This document shows positions 34,099 through 45,587 of a DNA stretch of 64,000 nucleotides, in pieces. The translations under genes and the position numbers were made by a program. The stretch is from Zygnema cylindricum (lineage: Eukaryota > Streptophyta > Zygnematophyceae > Zygnematales > Zygnemataceae): the NCBI GenBank assembly GCA_037447655.1, contig JBBHKE010000316.1, forward strand, positions 237,288 through 301,287, written 5' to 3'. Each line of letters opens with the position of its first letter. The first letter of the stretch is position 1. The notes under the pieces were generated by a model. The model was not told the DNA's origin. It ran no database searches and saw nothing but the letters and a program-made list of their open reading frames with translations.

Positions 34099-35570
34099 CT
34101 TTAATGAGCCGAAATTTTATCAAGGTATAAGCCTTTGAGATTTTTGTTGCTCACATAAAAATACTTCCATCCTTCAACTCTCAACTCTTTCCGAAATTGT
34201 TATCGCATAAAGTATTTGTTGCATAACTTTCAGGATAGTGCCATAAACAAACTACAATGGCAATTTTTGCCTTAAAAAAATCGCCTCCTTAGATGGAGGT
34301 TTGAGTACTAAAAATGCCTATTTACAAAACAATCCACAATATTCGTAGTACACTTCTATAACCTACAATATCAGAGAGAATACTAACCGGTAAACACAGG
34401 AATGAATAGATACTGGGCATCTTGCAATATTTTCTTGCGATAATAATATTGCTGTACATAACAAGAATTGAAACAGCTTGAAAATGGGGAATCCCCCCTC
34501 GTAAGAATGTATTCTTATACGGACAAAATAAACTGAAAACGTCCTTCGACTTTTAAGGTTTACAGAGGATTTCTTTCACAAGGGCCACCACTCGAAGGGC
34601 GTCCACTCCCATTGCAACTTTACATATAGGCCGTCTTATCCATAGATTTAAGCCAGTAAAACTGCATTTAGAGATAAAAGCGTATTCTTAAATCTAATTT
34701 CTTTGAGAGAACGGATTTTTAATTGATCGGGTCCTCTAACTTTTGTCATTTTCTGTACTTTGATTAATCACGACCTTGAACTATTTTCCCAGCTTTTCAT
34801 GATCAGATCTGGCTGTTTTTTTCCAATTTTTAATGTTCTTCATAAAGTCATTTTCTCTTTTCTCTTTTATTTTCCCTTGTATACCTATGTTATCTGAGCA
34901 TAAGAATCTCCGTGGAAAGGAGGGAGGTAGGAGGAGGGGAGAATCCCACTTCAGAGAAAAGGAAAAAAAGATAAACAGGAGAGACATTTCAGGGGAAAGA
35001 GGAGGAAAAGAGAAACCCATGTAGGAGAAAAAGCGAAGGAAAAAAGAGGAACACATTTCAGACATAAGGGAAAAGAGGAAAGGAAAACCCACTTCAAAAT
35101 TAGAAGTAGGAGAAAATAGCAACCCTCTTAACCCACTTCAGAGTAAAAGGTATCGTGACACAAAATTGAAACAATAAATTTTCAAATGTTTTCATTTCTA
35201 CATGAGAAATGCGTCAATCTGCACAACAACAAAATTAGACAAAGACTTTCGCTTTTCTGCAAACCTAAATCCCCTCTGCCCCTTCTGATCCAGCCTCTAT
35301 TTCCCTCTAATCATCGCAATATTCCCCTCCACAAAGGGAAAAAATGTTTCAGCAAAACTAAATGAAAAACAATTTCCCACTTCAAGAAGCTCCCAATTGA
35401 ATAAACCAGCTCCTATTTACACTAAAATATCTTCTTCCCCATTCCAAACCCTACAAATTGTTCCTCTTCCCAAGCAAATCGGAGCTGCACTCAATCTAAC
35501 CAAACAGGGCTCCGACCAAAAATTACAGTTGACTGATTCGTTCCGATCAGCTCCAATTTAAATGGAATGG
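34099..35570. other. Intergenic DNA with a purine-rich repeat
   Basis: No gene is supported. At 34905-35150, three or so loose repeats share CCCACTTCAGAG or ACATTTCAG and GGAAAAGAGGAAA-type runs. Confidence 0.45.
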
Positions 35571-35574
35571 TACA

Positions 35575-35765
35575 TAACAGAACTGAAATGAACGGAACGG
35601 AGCCGAATGGAACTGAGTGGAACACAACTGAACATAACAAATCAGCACTCAATAGAATTTAACCAAACGAAATTGAACTGACCTGAACTGAATAGAACTG
35701 AACTGATCGAAACTAAGAGGAAGGAAACAAAACGGAATGGAACAGAATAGAACAGATCGGAACTT
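35575..35765. repeat. Degenerate GGAAC/GAACT pentamer repeat
   Basis: About 35 degenerate pentamers such as GAACG, GAACT and GGAAT in a row. No coding character. Confidence 0.8.
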
Positions 35766-36174
35766 CCGAACTCCACAGAGGCGACGAAAGCCACCTTCAT
35801 TTTCTATTCTTTAAAGTACAAATTCTAATTCTACATGGCCTCAGAAGATGCTCCTCCATTCTCTCTGTTGACAAATATTAAAATAAAATAAAAAATAAGG
35901 AGGGCGCGGGAGGGCTAGGGAGAGGGAGAGGTATCCTCATTGTCATGTGATATCTTACCTACCATTATTACTAGGTCAACATCATTGTCCGTGTGCTCGT
36001 CATCATTATATTTCTCTTTTTTTTGTTTCATTTGCGTACTTTTGTCTCTTCCTCCTTTTTTTTCCCTCTTTTCACACAAACTAGTCCTCTTCTCCCTCCC
36101 CGCCCATCCCCCCTCCGTTCCGTATCATTTTCTTTTTTTTCCGCCCCTCTTTAGACAATTAATGATTACATGAA
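35766..36174. other. Intergenic DNA
   Basis: A T/C-rich stretch at 36010-36155. I see nothing else in it. Confidence 0.4.
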
Positions 36175-37375
36175 AAAATGAGTTAAACAATTAACAAGAA
36201 AATCAGCTAATCGATCAATTGATAGATCAGTTCACCAATTAACCGTTCAAATTGTCGCCCAGTCGATTAATTACCAAATTACCCAATTCTCTAATTCTAC
36301 TTACTTTTTCAACAAATTTACCGATCAATCTATTAACCGAAGTACAAACACAGCAATCAATCAATAAGTCAAGCAATCAGATTAACCATTCATTCGAATA
36401 ATCATTCAATCAATCAATCGATTATCAATCAGTCAATTTAACCATTCAATCAAATAATCATTCAATCAAAAAATCATTCAATCGATCAATCGATCAATTA
36501 ATTAATTAATCAATCAATCAATCAAGCAGCAAATTGATCAATCAGCCAATCAATCAATCAATCAACCAATCAATAAATTATCCAATCGATCAATTAACCT
36601 ATCAACCAGTTGATTTAGCAATCAAACAGCCATCTAATCGATGAATTAATCATTCGATCAAGTAACCAATGAATCAGTCAGTAAGTTAACCAACTGATCA
36701 ATGAACCAATCAACCAGTTAATCGATCTACCAATTAATCAATCTTCAAGTAATTAATTAGTCAATCAAACAACCAATCGGTGAATCAATCAATCAACCAA
36801 TCGGTGAATCAATCAATCAATCAATTAATCAATCCATCAATCAATTAATCAATCCATCAATCAGCTGGTTAACCAATCAATGAAGGAAAGAAATTAATCA
36901 ATCATTCAATTTTTCAATTAAATAATCGTTTAACCAATCCACTAATCAGTCCATCAATCAATCCATTTTACAATCAATCTATCAACCAAAAGACCAGTCG
37001 AAAAATAGATAGATTAACCAATAAATTAGTTAATCAATCAATCAACCAATCCACTAACCAATCAATCAATCAATGGATGAATCAATTAACCAATTAACCA
37101 ACCAAACAATCAGTCAACCAATTAGTCAACCAATCAATCAATCAATTAATTAATTAATCAATCCCCCAGTTAATAAAGCAACCTAAGTACTGGATCAATC
37201 AATCAATCAATCAATTAATTAATCAATCTCCAGTTAATAAAGCAACAAAGTGCTAGATCAATCAATCAATCAATCCATCAATCAATTTATCAATAGATCA
37301 ATAGGTCAAACAATCAATCAATCAATCAGTCAATCAACTAACCGATCAATCATTCAATAAATAAATAAATTAATC
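36175..37375. repeat. Degenerate (AATC)n tract of about 1.2 kb
   Basis: Tetranucleotide AATC/ATCA with many single-base variants (ACCA, ATTA, ATCG) for about 1200 bp. Within it, larger sub-repeats occur, for example CAGTTAATAAAGCAAC at about 37167 and 37231. Confidence 0.95.
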
Positions 37376-38792
37376 AAACTCTTGACTTTCATATTGACCC
37401 ACTAGAATCTTCGTTATAGACCCAAAATAGAGCATGGAGCTACACGACAAGTAACTTACGGACCAATCTGATAGTGTCTGTAGAACCGTACATTTTCTAG
37501 GTCGAACTGTACAGCAAGGGAAAGGGCATCATTCCATGACGAAATAACAAGCCCTCTGTCCGTACCATATGCACTCTAATGATAAAACATGGGGGAATGT
37601 ATGTATATGGCGCAGGCAGGGAGCTTGTAAAGCCACCATGGAAACGTTCCTTTTCCTTGGTGCATTGTTCTACCTAGAAATTCGTACAATCCTGAAGACT
37701 TTTTCAAAACTCGCAGCTCCATTTTAGATTTTCGCTAGATGACCAAAAAAAAGTGCCATGACTTTGGGTCCCGGAACAAACAAGATGACAAGACTAGCCG
37801 ACAAGGAGTAATTCCCTGACCATTCGCTTAACGATGCGTGTCTAAAGGGTACACTATCGGAAAAATTATCTGGTACATAAGTACACGTCCTCACAAAGCC
37901 ATACGTACATCAGTATCTGCTTCATCAATCGAAAAAGAGAAAATCGTTTATCCGTACGTAGTTGCAAATCGCCTGTGCTGGAAAAGTAAAAATGCATAAG
38001 AAAGATAAAAAAAAAACCGCGAAAAGTGCATCGATTTGTAGAAAATTACACTACCAGAGTCCATGGATGGAAAAATATCTCAGATGGGAAAAATGTGAAT
38101 GACACTCTCTTGAAATATTCGTTGACCACCTGAGATGGTGCCACGTGGAGCCGTACAATTTGAAGGATTTTATCGAGCTGGATCAATGGCGTTCACTAAA
38201 TTAAAGAAAAGTCCTTCAGACCTCTGACATATTTAGTTATTTACCTTTTAAATCGCTCTCTCTTCTACCTCTCTCTCCCAAAAGGTCTCCCATAATGCAC
38301 TAAATCCTCTCGCTGTTCTTTCTCTCTCTCCCAACTGGTCTTCCCCAGTTTCTTTTCTTTGTCCCCTCTCTCCCTCTCTTCTCTCTACTCACCCTTCGTC
38401 TGATTACCTCAAACTTATTTTTCTGTCCTTGAATCCTTTCCTGAAGCATTTAATCTCTCTGTCTATCACCACTTTTCCGAATCTCAATTTTTTTTCCATG
38501 TTTTTTCTCAATTCCCCGCCTACTTCTCTCTTTTCCAACCGTGACTTCTCCCTCTCCCTACATTTGTTATCACTCTCCTCCCAGCCCTGCTGAATTTGAA
38601 GCCCTCCCTTTCCTCCACTGCCTTTTCCACTGCCGAACTCTCTTTCCGAACTCCGTCTCTCCCTCTCTTCCTCTTCCTCAATTTCCACTTTTTCCAAAAT
38701 CCTGCCCCTACCTCCATATATTACAATCGTGCCCTTTACCTCTATTTACTATATTTTGCCTACAGTCCCCGTCTTCTAGTTTTCTATCAAAT
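37376..38792. other. Intergenic DNA and 5' flank of the kinase-like duplication
   Basis: From about 38409 the sequence parallels 40000 onward (CTCAAACTTATTTTTC in both, offset about 1.59 kb). This is the 5' part of a tandem duplication and is pyrimidine-rich. No gene is supported before it. Confidence 0.5.
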
Positions 38793-39620
38793 ATGTTTTT
38801 CCTCCCTTCACTATCTGAAGAGGAAATAGAAAAAATAACAAACAATTTCTCTGATTTATAACACAAGTGTGTCTTCTCTCTTCCGGCCTTATTTGGTGGA
38901 AACTTAGACGACCTTAAAGTTTCCATTAACCCTCTACTGGAGATCGAATCGCAAGGTTCAAAATGTTCTGACTATCTCGAGAATTGCTACAGTTTGCAAA
39001 AACTATGGATTATCCCAACATTGTGAAAAACTATTGCTTGGTCTCCTCAACCATTGTGTATCGTAACTGAATACATGGAAGGCGACACCGTTTCGGAGAG
39101 GCTTCAGCGTAACGGTATCAGAGTCATTGACACGTGGCAAATAAGTAAATAACCCTAGATCTCACATCAACCTTTCTCTATTTGAACAACATAGGCAGTC
39201 CTTTATTTGACCTGGGTATGAGTCAAATCTCTTTGGGAGAGAAAAAAAATTGGAAATTGCGATACAATGCTGGTTTAGAACATCGGTCTTTTCCGAGGTT
39301 TCAACAAATGGAGAATCTTAGAATTGTGCTGGTTGAGCTTTTGACAGGCTTACCTTCCAATAATGCGAAATCTTTCGGTGAAATGTTAAAGGAAATAAGG
39401 GACAGAGGTAAACTTATCTTGCTTACAGAAAATTTAGATTTTTGGAAGAGAAATTGGAGAACAAAATGTGGTCGAAACGTTAGTTGATTTGGTGATCGAA
39501 TTGGAAAGAAACAACTTAACTATGGAAGGATTGGGAAAATGGCGTTTTGGGACTGCTCTAGAGGTAAGACTTCTGAAGGGTTTTTTTTCATTCCTTGAAA
39601 ATTCTTTCATGTTTTGCTCT
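38793..39620 (+). pseudogene. Upstream copy of the kinase-like gene, broken
   Basis: ATG 38793 opens MFFLPSLSEEEIEKITNNFS, which aligns with the start of the downstream copy. A stop at 38859-38861 follows within 23 codons. Later pieces match in different frames (about 38880-39000 N-lobe; 39182-39487 with MSQISLGEK, KLRYNAGLEHRS and VLVELLTGL), so several frameshifts and stops have accumulated. It lies about 1.6 kb upstream of the better-preserved copy, in the same orientation, with similar 5' flanks, so it arose by tandem duplication. Confidence 0.8.
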
Positions 39621-40236
39621 AGCACTAGCCTTACATATGGGTGTTAATGCCATTGAAAGTGTAGCGGGAGATAGATGTCTTTTTAGCTGTTTTTGTTTCT
39701 TTACCGTTTATCTCTCTACTTAATTCTTCAATCCATTTTTCTATTTTGATACTTCTTCTATCACTTATAAGTGAGCTAGAAATGCAATTAGGATCACAAT
39801 GACATTTGCTATTCAACCTAATGATTTTGGGACAAATTTTTGTAACTCCCCTTCTTTCCATTATGTTACTTTTTCGATGGCTAAAATCGTAGTATACACG
39901 CATCTGTCTTTTCCACAGGTAAGATATGATGGCGTCCAGCTAAACATAGAACATATAAAAAAATAAACACTCACTTCGCTCTACTTCCCTTCTGATTTTC
40001 TCAAACTTATTTTTCCTTCCTTGCTTCCTTTTCCGAAATATTTAGTTTCTCTATTTGTCACAACTATTCAGAATCTCAGCTTTTTCTCCTTGTTTCTCCC
40101 TCCCTTCTGCCCACTTTTCCTCTTCCGGTTCTCTTTCCCAACTCCTTTCTCTCCCTCTCCTCCTCTTCCTCTGTTTCTACTTCTTCCCAAATCGTGCCCT
40201 TTATCTCTATTATTTCCCCATAGTTCCCTGTCGATT

Positions 40237-42086
40237 ATGTCTTCCCTCAATTCACTTTCCGAAGAGCAAATCGAAAAAATCACAAATAATTTCTCTGATT
40301 TACACGTGTCTCTTCTCTCTTCCGGCCTTATTTACGGTGGTAATTTTAACGGCCTTAAAGTTTCTGTACACCGTGTACTAGAGATCGAATCGAACGGTTC
40401 AAATTGTTTTGATTATCTTGAAAAAAAAATAAACCATGCGAAAAATATGGACCATCCCAACATTTTGAAGACTATCGCTTGGTCTCCTCAACCATTATGC
40501 ATCGTAACTGACTACATGGAAGGTGGCACGATTTTTGAAAAACTTCAGCGTGAACGTATCAATCTTATTGACATGTGGCAAATAACCCTCGGTCTCACGT
40601 CAGCCCTTCTCTACTTGAAAAAAACGGGTAGTCATTTATTTCATTTGGATACCAGCCAAATCTCATTGGGAGAGGAAAAGATTTGGAAATTGCGATACAA
40701 TGTTGGTTTGGAAAATCGATCTCTTTCTTGGTTTCAACAAATGGAGAGTTTTAAGATTGTGTTGATTGAGCTTCGGACAGGCTTATCTACCAATTATGTG
40801 AATTTTTTTGATAAAATGTTAAAGGAAAAAATGGGCAAACAGCCAGTTTACTTCCATACAGAAAATCCAGAATTTTTGAATTTGAGAACATATGTGGTCG
40901 AGACGTTAGTGAATTTGCTGATCGAAACGGAAAGCAACAATTTTAGTATGGAAGGGTTGAAGAAATGGCTTGAGACTACGAAAGCGGTAAGAGTCCTGAA
41001 AGGATTTTTTTCTTTATTCCTTGAAAAATCTTTCATATTTCGCTCTAGCACTAGCCTCACATATGGGTGTTAATGCCATTGAAAGTGTAACGGGAGATAG
41101 ATGTCTTTTTATCTGTTTTTGTTTCTTTACCGTTTATCTCTCTATTTAATTCTTCAATCCATTTTTCTATTTTGGTGTGGTTTCTATCACTCGTGAAGTG
41201 AAGCGATGGGCTCAGTTTATTGCATAAATACGGAGTTTGAAAATTGTTTTCTATGCCTTTTAGTTTGATTCATTAAATGGTTTGTTAGAAACACTAATAC
41301 CTGCGCTTGAAAATGACCTCAAATTAATTTCCCAAAGACAGGCTTACAAGGAATTCAAAATTTTCTTTAGGAGGATCATCGCTCAATTTGTTCCAATTTG
41401 CATATCCGTTTAAATTTCTTTTAAGCCTGGAGTACTATTTAGTCCTCGTGGCATTTAGGAGCATGAGAAATTTATCCTTGGAATCCTGGGAACAAGTTCA
41501 AATCAGGCTCAAAAACTCTTATTTTCATTAACTACTTAACAAATATTCAGGTTAAAAAAGACGTTCGCGTCTCCATTCTACTGAATCCTTTTTTTTCCAT
41601 TCTGAAAGCGAAGGATCAAGTTGAAAAACAAGAAAAAGAACCAGAAAGAGACGGTGGTCTTATGAAGTTTAAAGATGCCATAGAGCTTGCTGAGAATGTG
41701 ACGAAGGAGAAAACAAAGAATGTGGAAGAATGTGGAAAACACATTTACTTGGTAAGCAAGTTACAGGAAAGGATGAGAAAACTACACCATGTATCGCTAT
41801 TAGTGTTTTTTTGCCACTTACATTTTCGATTTTTGATTGGAGACCGACCGTCGGAAGGTGAGACTCTTGCCTTTCAACCGCAACGATTGGATTGAAAACC
41901 CGACATGTGTGCACTTAGAAAATATGTTTTAAGTGGCGTAAAAAAATATTTACACTAACAGCAATACACGGTGTAGCAGAGGAAGAAATGGCGGCTCGAG
42001 AGAGACTGCTACAACTGGAATTTTCTGAGATAAATGACTTACACTGGGAGTATTTTGATTTCAAAATTAATAACTTGAAAAGGTAG
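40237..42086 (+). CDS. Receptor-kinase-like pseudokinase, last coding exon split by a MITE
   Basis: Exon 1 is 40237-40986 (250 codons, donor GTAAGA). Exon 2 starts at 41264 after CTTTTAG; its end is unresolved (open to about 41410). Exon 3 starts at 41551 after ATTCAG, reads to 41784, and continues in the same frame at 41976-42086 only if the MITE at 41785-41975 is ignored. Exon 1 has a plant RLK-type lead (EEQIEKITNNFSD), a glycine-rich loop (SGLIYGGNFNG), a hinge-like IVTDYMEGG and an alpha-F-like FKIVLIELRTG. The VAVK lysine is replaced (VSVHR), the catalytic loop is shortened (HLDTSQISL), DFG is NVG, and the activation segment is almost absent, so catalysis is unlikely. Exon 3 encodes a charged, probably coiled-coil tail. 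As it stands the MITE breaks the tail; the gene may be recently inactivated or give a truncated product. Confidence 0.65.
41783..41975. mobile_element. MITE inserted in a coding exon (TA target duplication)
   Basis: The ends TA-CACCATGTATCGCTATTAGTG and CACTAACAGCAATACACGGTG-TA are imperfect inverted repeats of the window's MITE family; the interior is unrelated to the 203-bp copies. Removing the element with one TA (191 bp) rejoins codon CTA to GCA and restores an open frame on both sides, which identifies the exact insertion site. Confidence 0.85.
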
Positions 42087-43079
42087 TCAATTTAGACGAA
42101 GAAAACGACCTTCAAAGTATAACTTGCAGGAAAAAAGATTTGAAAAACTACCGTGGGGTTTGAAAGAAAACTATATGCAAGAATGAGTGGTTATTAACAA
42201 AGGAGTGGGAGAGGGACAAGGAAAGGGAAGGGAAGAAAAAAACTAGCTAGTATGCCGTGAGATTTGGTCCTCTGAGAACATGTTTCTATAGAAATGACTT
42301 TTTGGAACAGGATAGTAGTAGGCGATTGACTATGTGGAAGAATAGGTCCCGATTTGTCTTAACAGTTGCCTTTTCCTGACATTGAAAATGTTGGAACAGT
42401 TTATCAATCAATAAATAAATTCCGCCCGAAGTCTCGTAACAAACTGTTGCTGTCTTATAACTGACTATTGTGTCTTGTAACTAACTATAGCTGTCTTGTA
42501 ACTGACTATTGGTCAGAGGCCGTTTGTTGATGTTTGTTGTAGATCATTTGGCAAACCCCGAGTATCGCAAAGCAAGCGCCAAGGGACTCGACATATCAAA
42601 GGTTTATGGTATTTCAGTGCTCAAGGAGCCAAATAACCAAAATGCTACACCAAAATGATATGGACAGTATAAATTTAATGGCTTTCAAGATATTTGGTTT
42701 CATAAGTGTTTATTTGCACCTTCGTACTTGTAGTCGACCTTCATTTGGGAGGAGAGGATTGGGGAAACTTCCACATTCGGTACTGACAGCCCATCATCAT
42801 TTGAGTTTGCCTGTGCAGGATTTCGTCCCTCTTCAATTTGCTATTGAAGCGATACACCAATATCATGGTTACGACTGAAAAGCACGGCGGTAAAGCATCC
42901 AATATTTGGGAACAAAAAATGAAAGTCAAAAACGAAAGTGAAAAACCAAGAGCGGTAGGATGCAAAAATTAAAGGGAAACTGTGTGAATGACATTAACAC
43001 ACAAACAAGGGCCAGACACCGACATTCAAGTGAACATACTAAAACATAAACAAAAACTACCTAGCTAAATCTAAATATA
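42087..43079. other. Intergenic DNA with a short tandem repeat
   Basis: At about 42440-42515, three near-copies of GTCTTGTAACTGACTAT are in tandem. No gene is supported. Confidence 0.5.
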
Positions 43080-43440
43080 GCTGGCGATTAGATCCCCCGC
43101 GCCCGACAGAGTATACTGTGAGGGAGTTCCAGAATATATTGACAATGTGAGGGAGTTCCGGAATATATTGACAATCCATAACAGTAATGACAGATAGAAG
43201 GAAGATAGAAGCTTGCAGCCGCTAAAATGCCACAGATAAACAAATTAGAAAGAAGGTTAGAAGAGGGAGCGCTCCAAGGGCTCCATTGGGAAAAACGCCA
43301 ACCACAAGGACAAGCAGTTTAGAGATTCTAAGCACGCTAACCATAAATTCGAAAGAACTCATCCAAAGCAACTTCCAAACCGCTAAATATCTAAACTGTT
43401 AGTGAAATAAAGTCATGGACATCATTTCGGTGTGCATAAC
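43080..43440 (-). mobile_element. Very degenerate LINE 3'-end fragment
   Basis: It matches, on the minus strand, the last coding part of the LINE at 59.8-60.1 kb: GAGGGAGTTCC(A/G)GAA, GAAGCTTGCAGC.., GCCACAGATAA, GAATAAAGTCAT-like blocks. A 33-bp internal duplication repeats GTGAGGGAGTTCC. The frame is destroyed. Confidence 0.65.
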
Positions 43441-43957
43441 CTCTCTTTCCTAGCAGCGTTGCGTTCAACCAAAAGCTAAGGGCAGGGAGGAAGAGGATAC
43501 ACTGAGTTATTAAACTAGTTGAATTAGATGTTCTATCTGGTTTGGATTCGTTTTCACAGAATCTCATTCATCTTCCGTTTACAGGTGGTTTTAAATGTTT
43601 CCCGCAAATGGTCAGCAATGCACATATAACACCACAATTATGGCTTACGCCTGCTATTGCATATCTCACTCGTTTTTCCTTTTCGCATAGCACATATTGG
43701 AGCATATTTACATAACCATAGTAATGTCGAGACGTGTCATATTGCCACAGTACCACGTGTGATAGATGAAATCAGCACAAGGACAATAGGATCAGGAACT
43801 CAAAGATCTACATCAAAGATTCATCTTTAGAGCATCATTGATTGTCATCAAGGGAGACACATAGTATTTCAAACACATTGCATTCCAGATATGTAAACAA
43901 CCATCCAGATTTCAAGATACACAGTTAGTGCAACTGACTTAGTGACCAACTGACTTA
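43441..43957. other. Intergenic DNA
   Basis: I see no coding or repeat structure here beyond AT-rich sequence next to LINE fragments. Confidence 0.4.
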
Positions 43958-44975
43958 GGTGACCACTGTGGTCCCTCGGGTCTCAAATGGTGTGTTCGCC
44001 TTCCAACGGTTTCTATGGGACGCGTCACGTTCTCTTCCTCCTCATGCCTTAGTGGATGTGCAGATTCTTTCCACCCTTGTTACGAAATCTGTGGAGCGTG
44101 CTCATGAATCGATTTCCGATCGGGTTGTCACCGCCATTAAATCCGAGCTTCTCGAGGCGCTTCCCTCTGATTCTTCGCGTGCCCGTCTTCTCTCTTGTGG
44201 TGGACCTGGTTCTGGGTCTTGGCTATTTGCTACACTTATTTTGTCCACTCTTCGATTCTCACCTGCTCAGTTCACCACTGCCTTCCGGTTTTGCCTGGGC
44301 CTCCCCTATCCTCCTTTACTTGGCTCTCTAGTTCGCGCATGTGGTCGCGTCTTGGTGCCCGGTGGTGTCCATTTGCTTTCGTTGCTCCCATAGGGGAGAA
44401 TTGACCCAGGCGCACGACTCTATCCGCGACGCTGTCGCGACTATCGCTTCGGAGGGGGGCTTTTCTGTGCGTGGAGATGTTTCTCATATAATTCCCTCGC
44501 GCCGGATCGGTGTTGTTTTGCTCGATGGTGTCCGTCACATTTTTGGTGATATTGTATTGGCTAACCCTACTTTGGCAACAGTCGTTGGTCAGGCTGCTCG
44601 GCATGTTGGGGTGGCCACTCGTGATGCCGCCAAGGTGAAGGAGCGTGATTATGCCCACCGGAATCCTATGGATGAATTTATTCCGGTGACGGTCAAGATC
44701 TTTGGTTGTTTGGGTGTTGTGTTGGACGAGTTTCTCCGACCTTGTGAACAACGTGCTTTCGAGCGACGAGGATCTGGAAGCTCTCCTCCTTCGCCCCTTC
44801 TTTCTATAGTCAGCGGTTATTTGATGCCTTATAGTTGGTGCAGACTTATATTCTACTTCGATCGACTAATGAGGTTTTGGACCGTCGACATGTTCCCGAA
44901 CTCCCTCAACTTGGCCATGCCTCCCTTTTTGTACACCCGGCCTCAGATGGTTTAGCATCGTCCTTTCTATTTTAT
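43958..44975 (+). mobile_element. LINE fragment (C-terminal domain and 3' end)
   Basis: Protein similarity to the LINE at 62.87 kb starts near 43963 (VPRVSNGVFAFQR) and runs through the zinc-knuckle/endonuclease-like region (SRRIGVVLLDG, FGDIVLANPT). One extra T at about 44381 shifts frame. The 3' end AGATGGTTTAGCATCG at about 44946 corresponds to the family's terminal hairpin. It is a 5'-truncated dead copy. Confidence 0.85.
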
Positions 44976-45587
44976 TGTTTACCTGACTAGGGTAGAAAGA
45001 AATTTCAAAGTTTTCAATATCTCCTAGCACACTGTTTCTAGAATATTTTAGGACTGTCGATGAGAGTTTCTCGATATTTGGGGTCAGCTTACTATTGGCT
45101 CTTAAATAAATTGCCAACTTAATTATAGACAGCTTTCTTAGCAGAAATTGCTGAACGAGACAATCCATTTTTCATTTTAGTCAATATAATCAGGTTTACA
45201 TGTCAAAAGATGGCAGCGGTAAAGAACAGCACTTGCGAGACTACATTTCAGCATTTTAGTACGTCTAAACATTCTTGTATAGGATAGTACTACAGAAAGT
45301 AAGCAAAACATTCATTCCCACAGCAGGACAGTATACATTTACACAAAAACATCATGTAAGGACAAGAATTGCCCTAAAATTTGCTCTTTCATTATTTGTA
45401 GAAATGGGGTACTTTCGACACAGAGAGTAGTGTGGACCAATATATCTCCTGTTCCTAAAATAATGATACACTAACAGAATTATAGATTCCACATTTCCAA
45501 ATAATCGTATTTTCATAATCCATGCAAGAGGCTGGACTACTGTCAAGCAATTACACACGGGAAAAACTCCCAACGAAAATTATATGG

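Noticed and set aside
38404-38926. Frames in the pyrimidine-rich 5' flank of the pseudokinase copies
   Set aside because: They are low-complexity, differ between the two duplicated copies, and start only at non-ATG codons or lie antisense.
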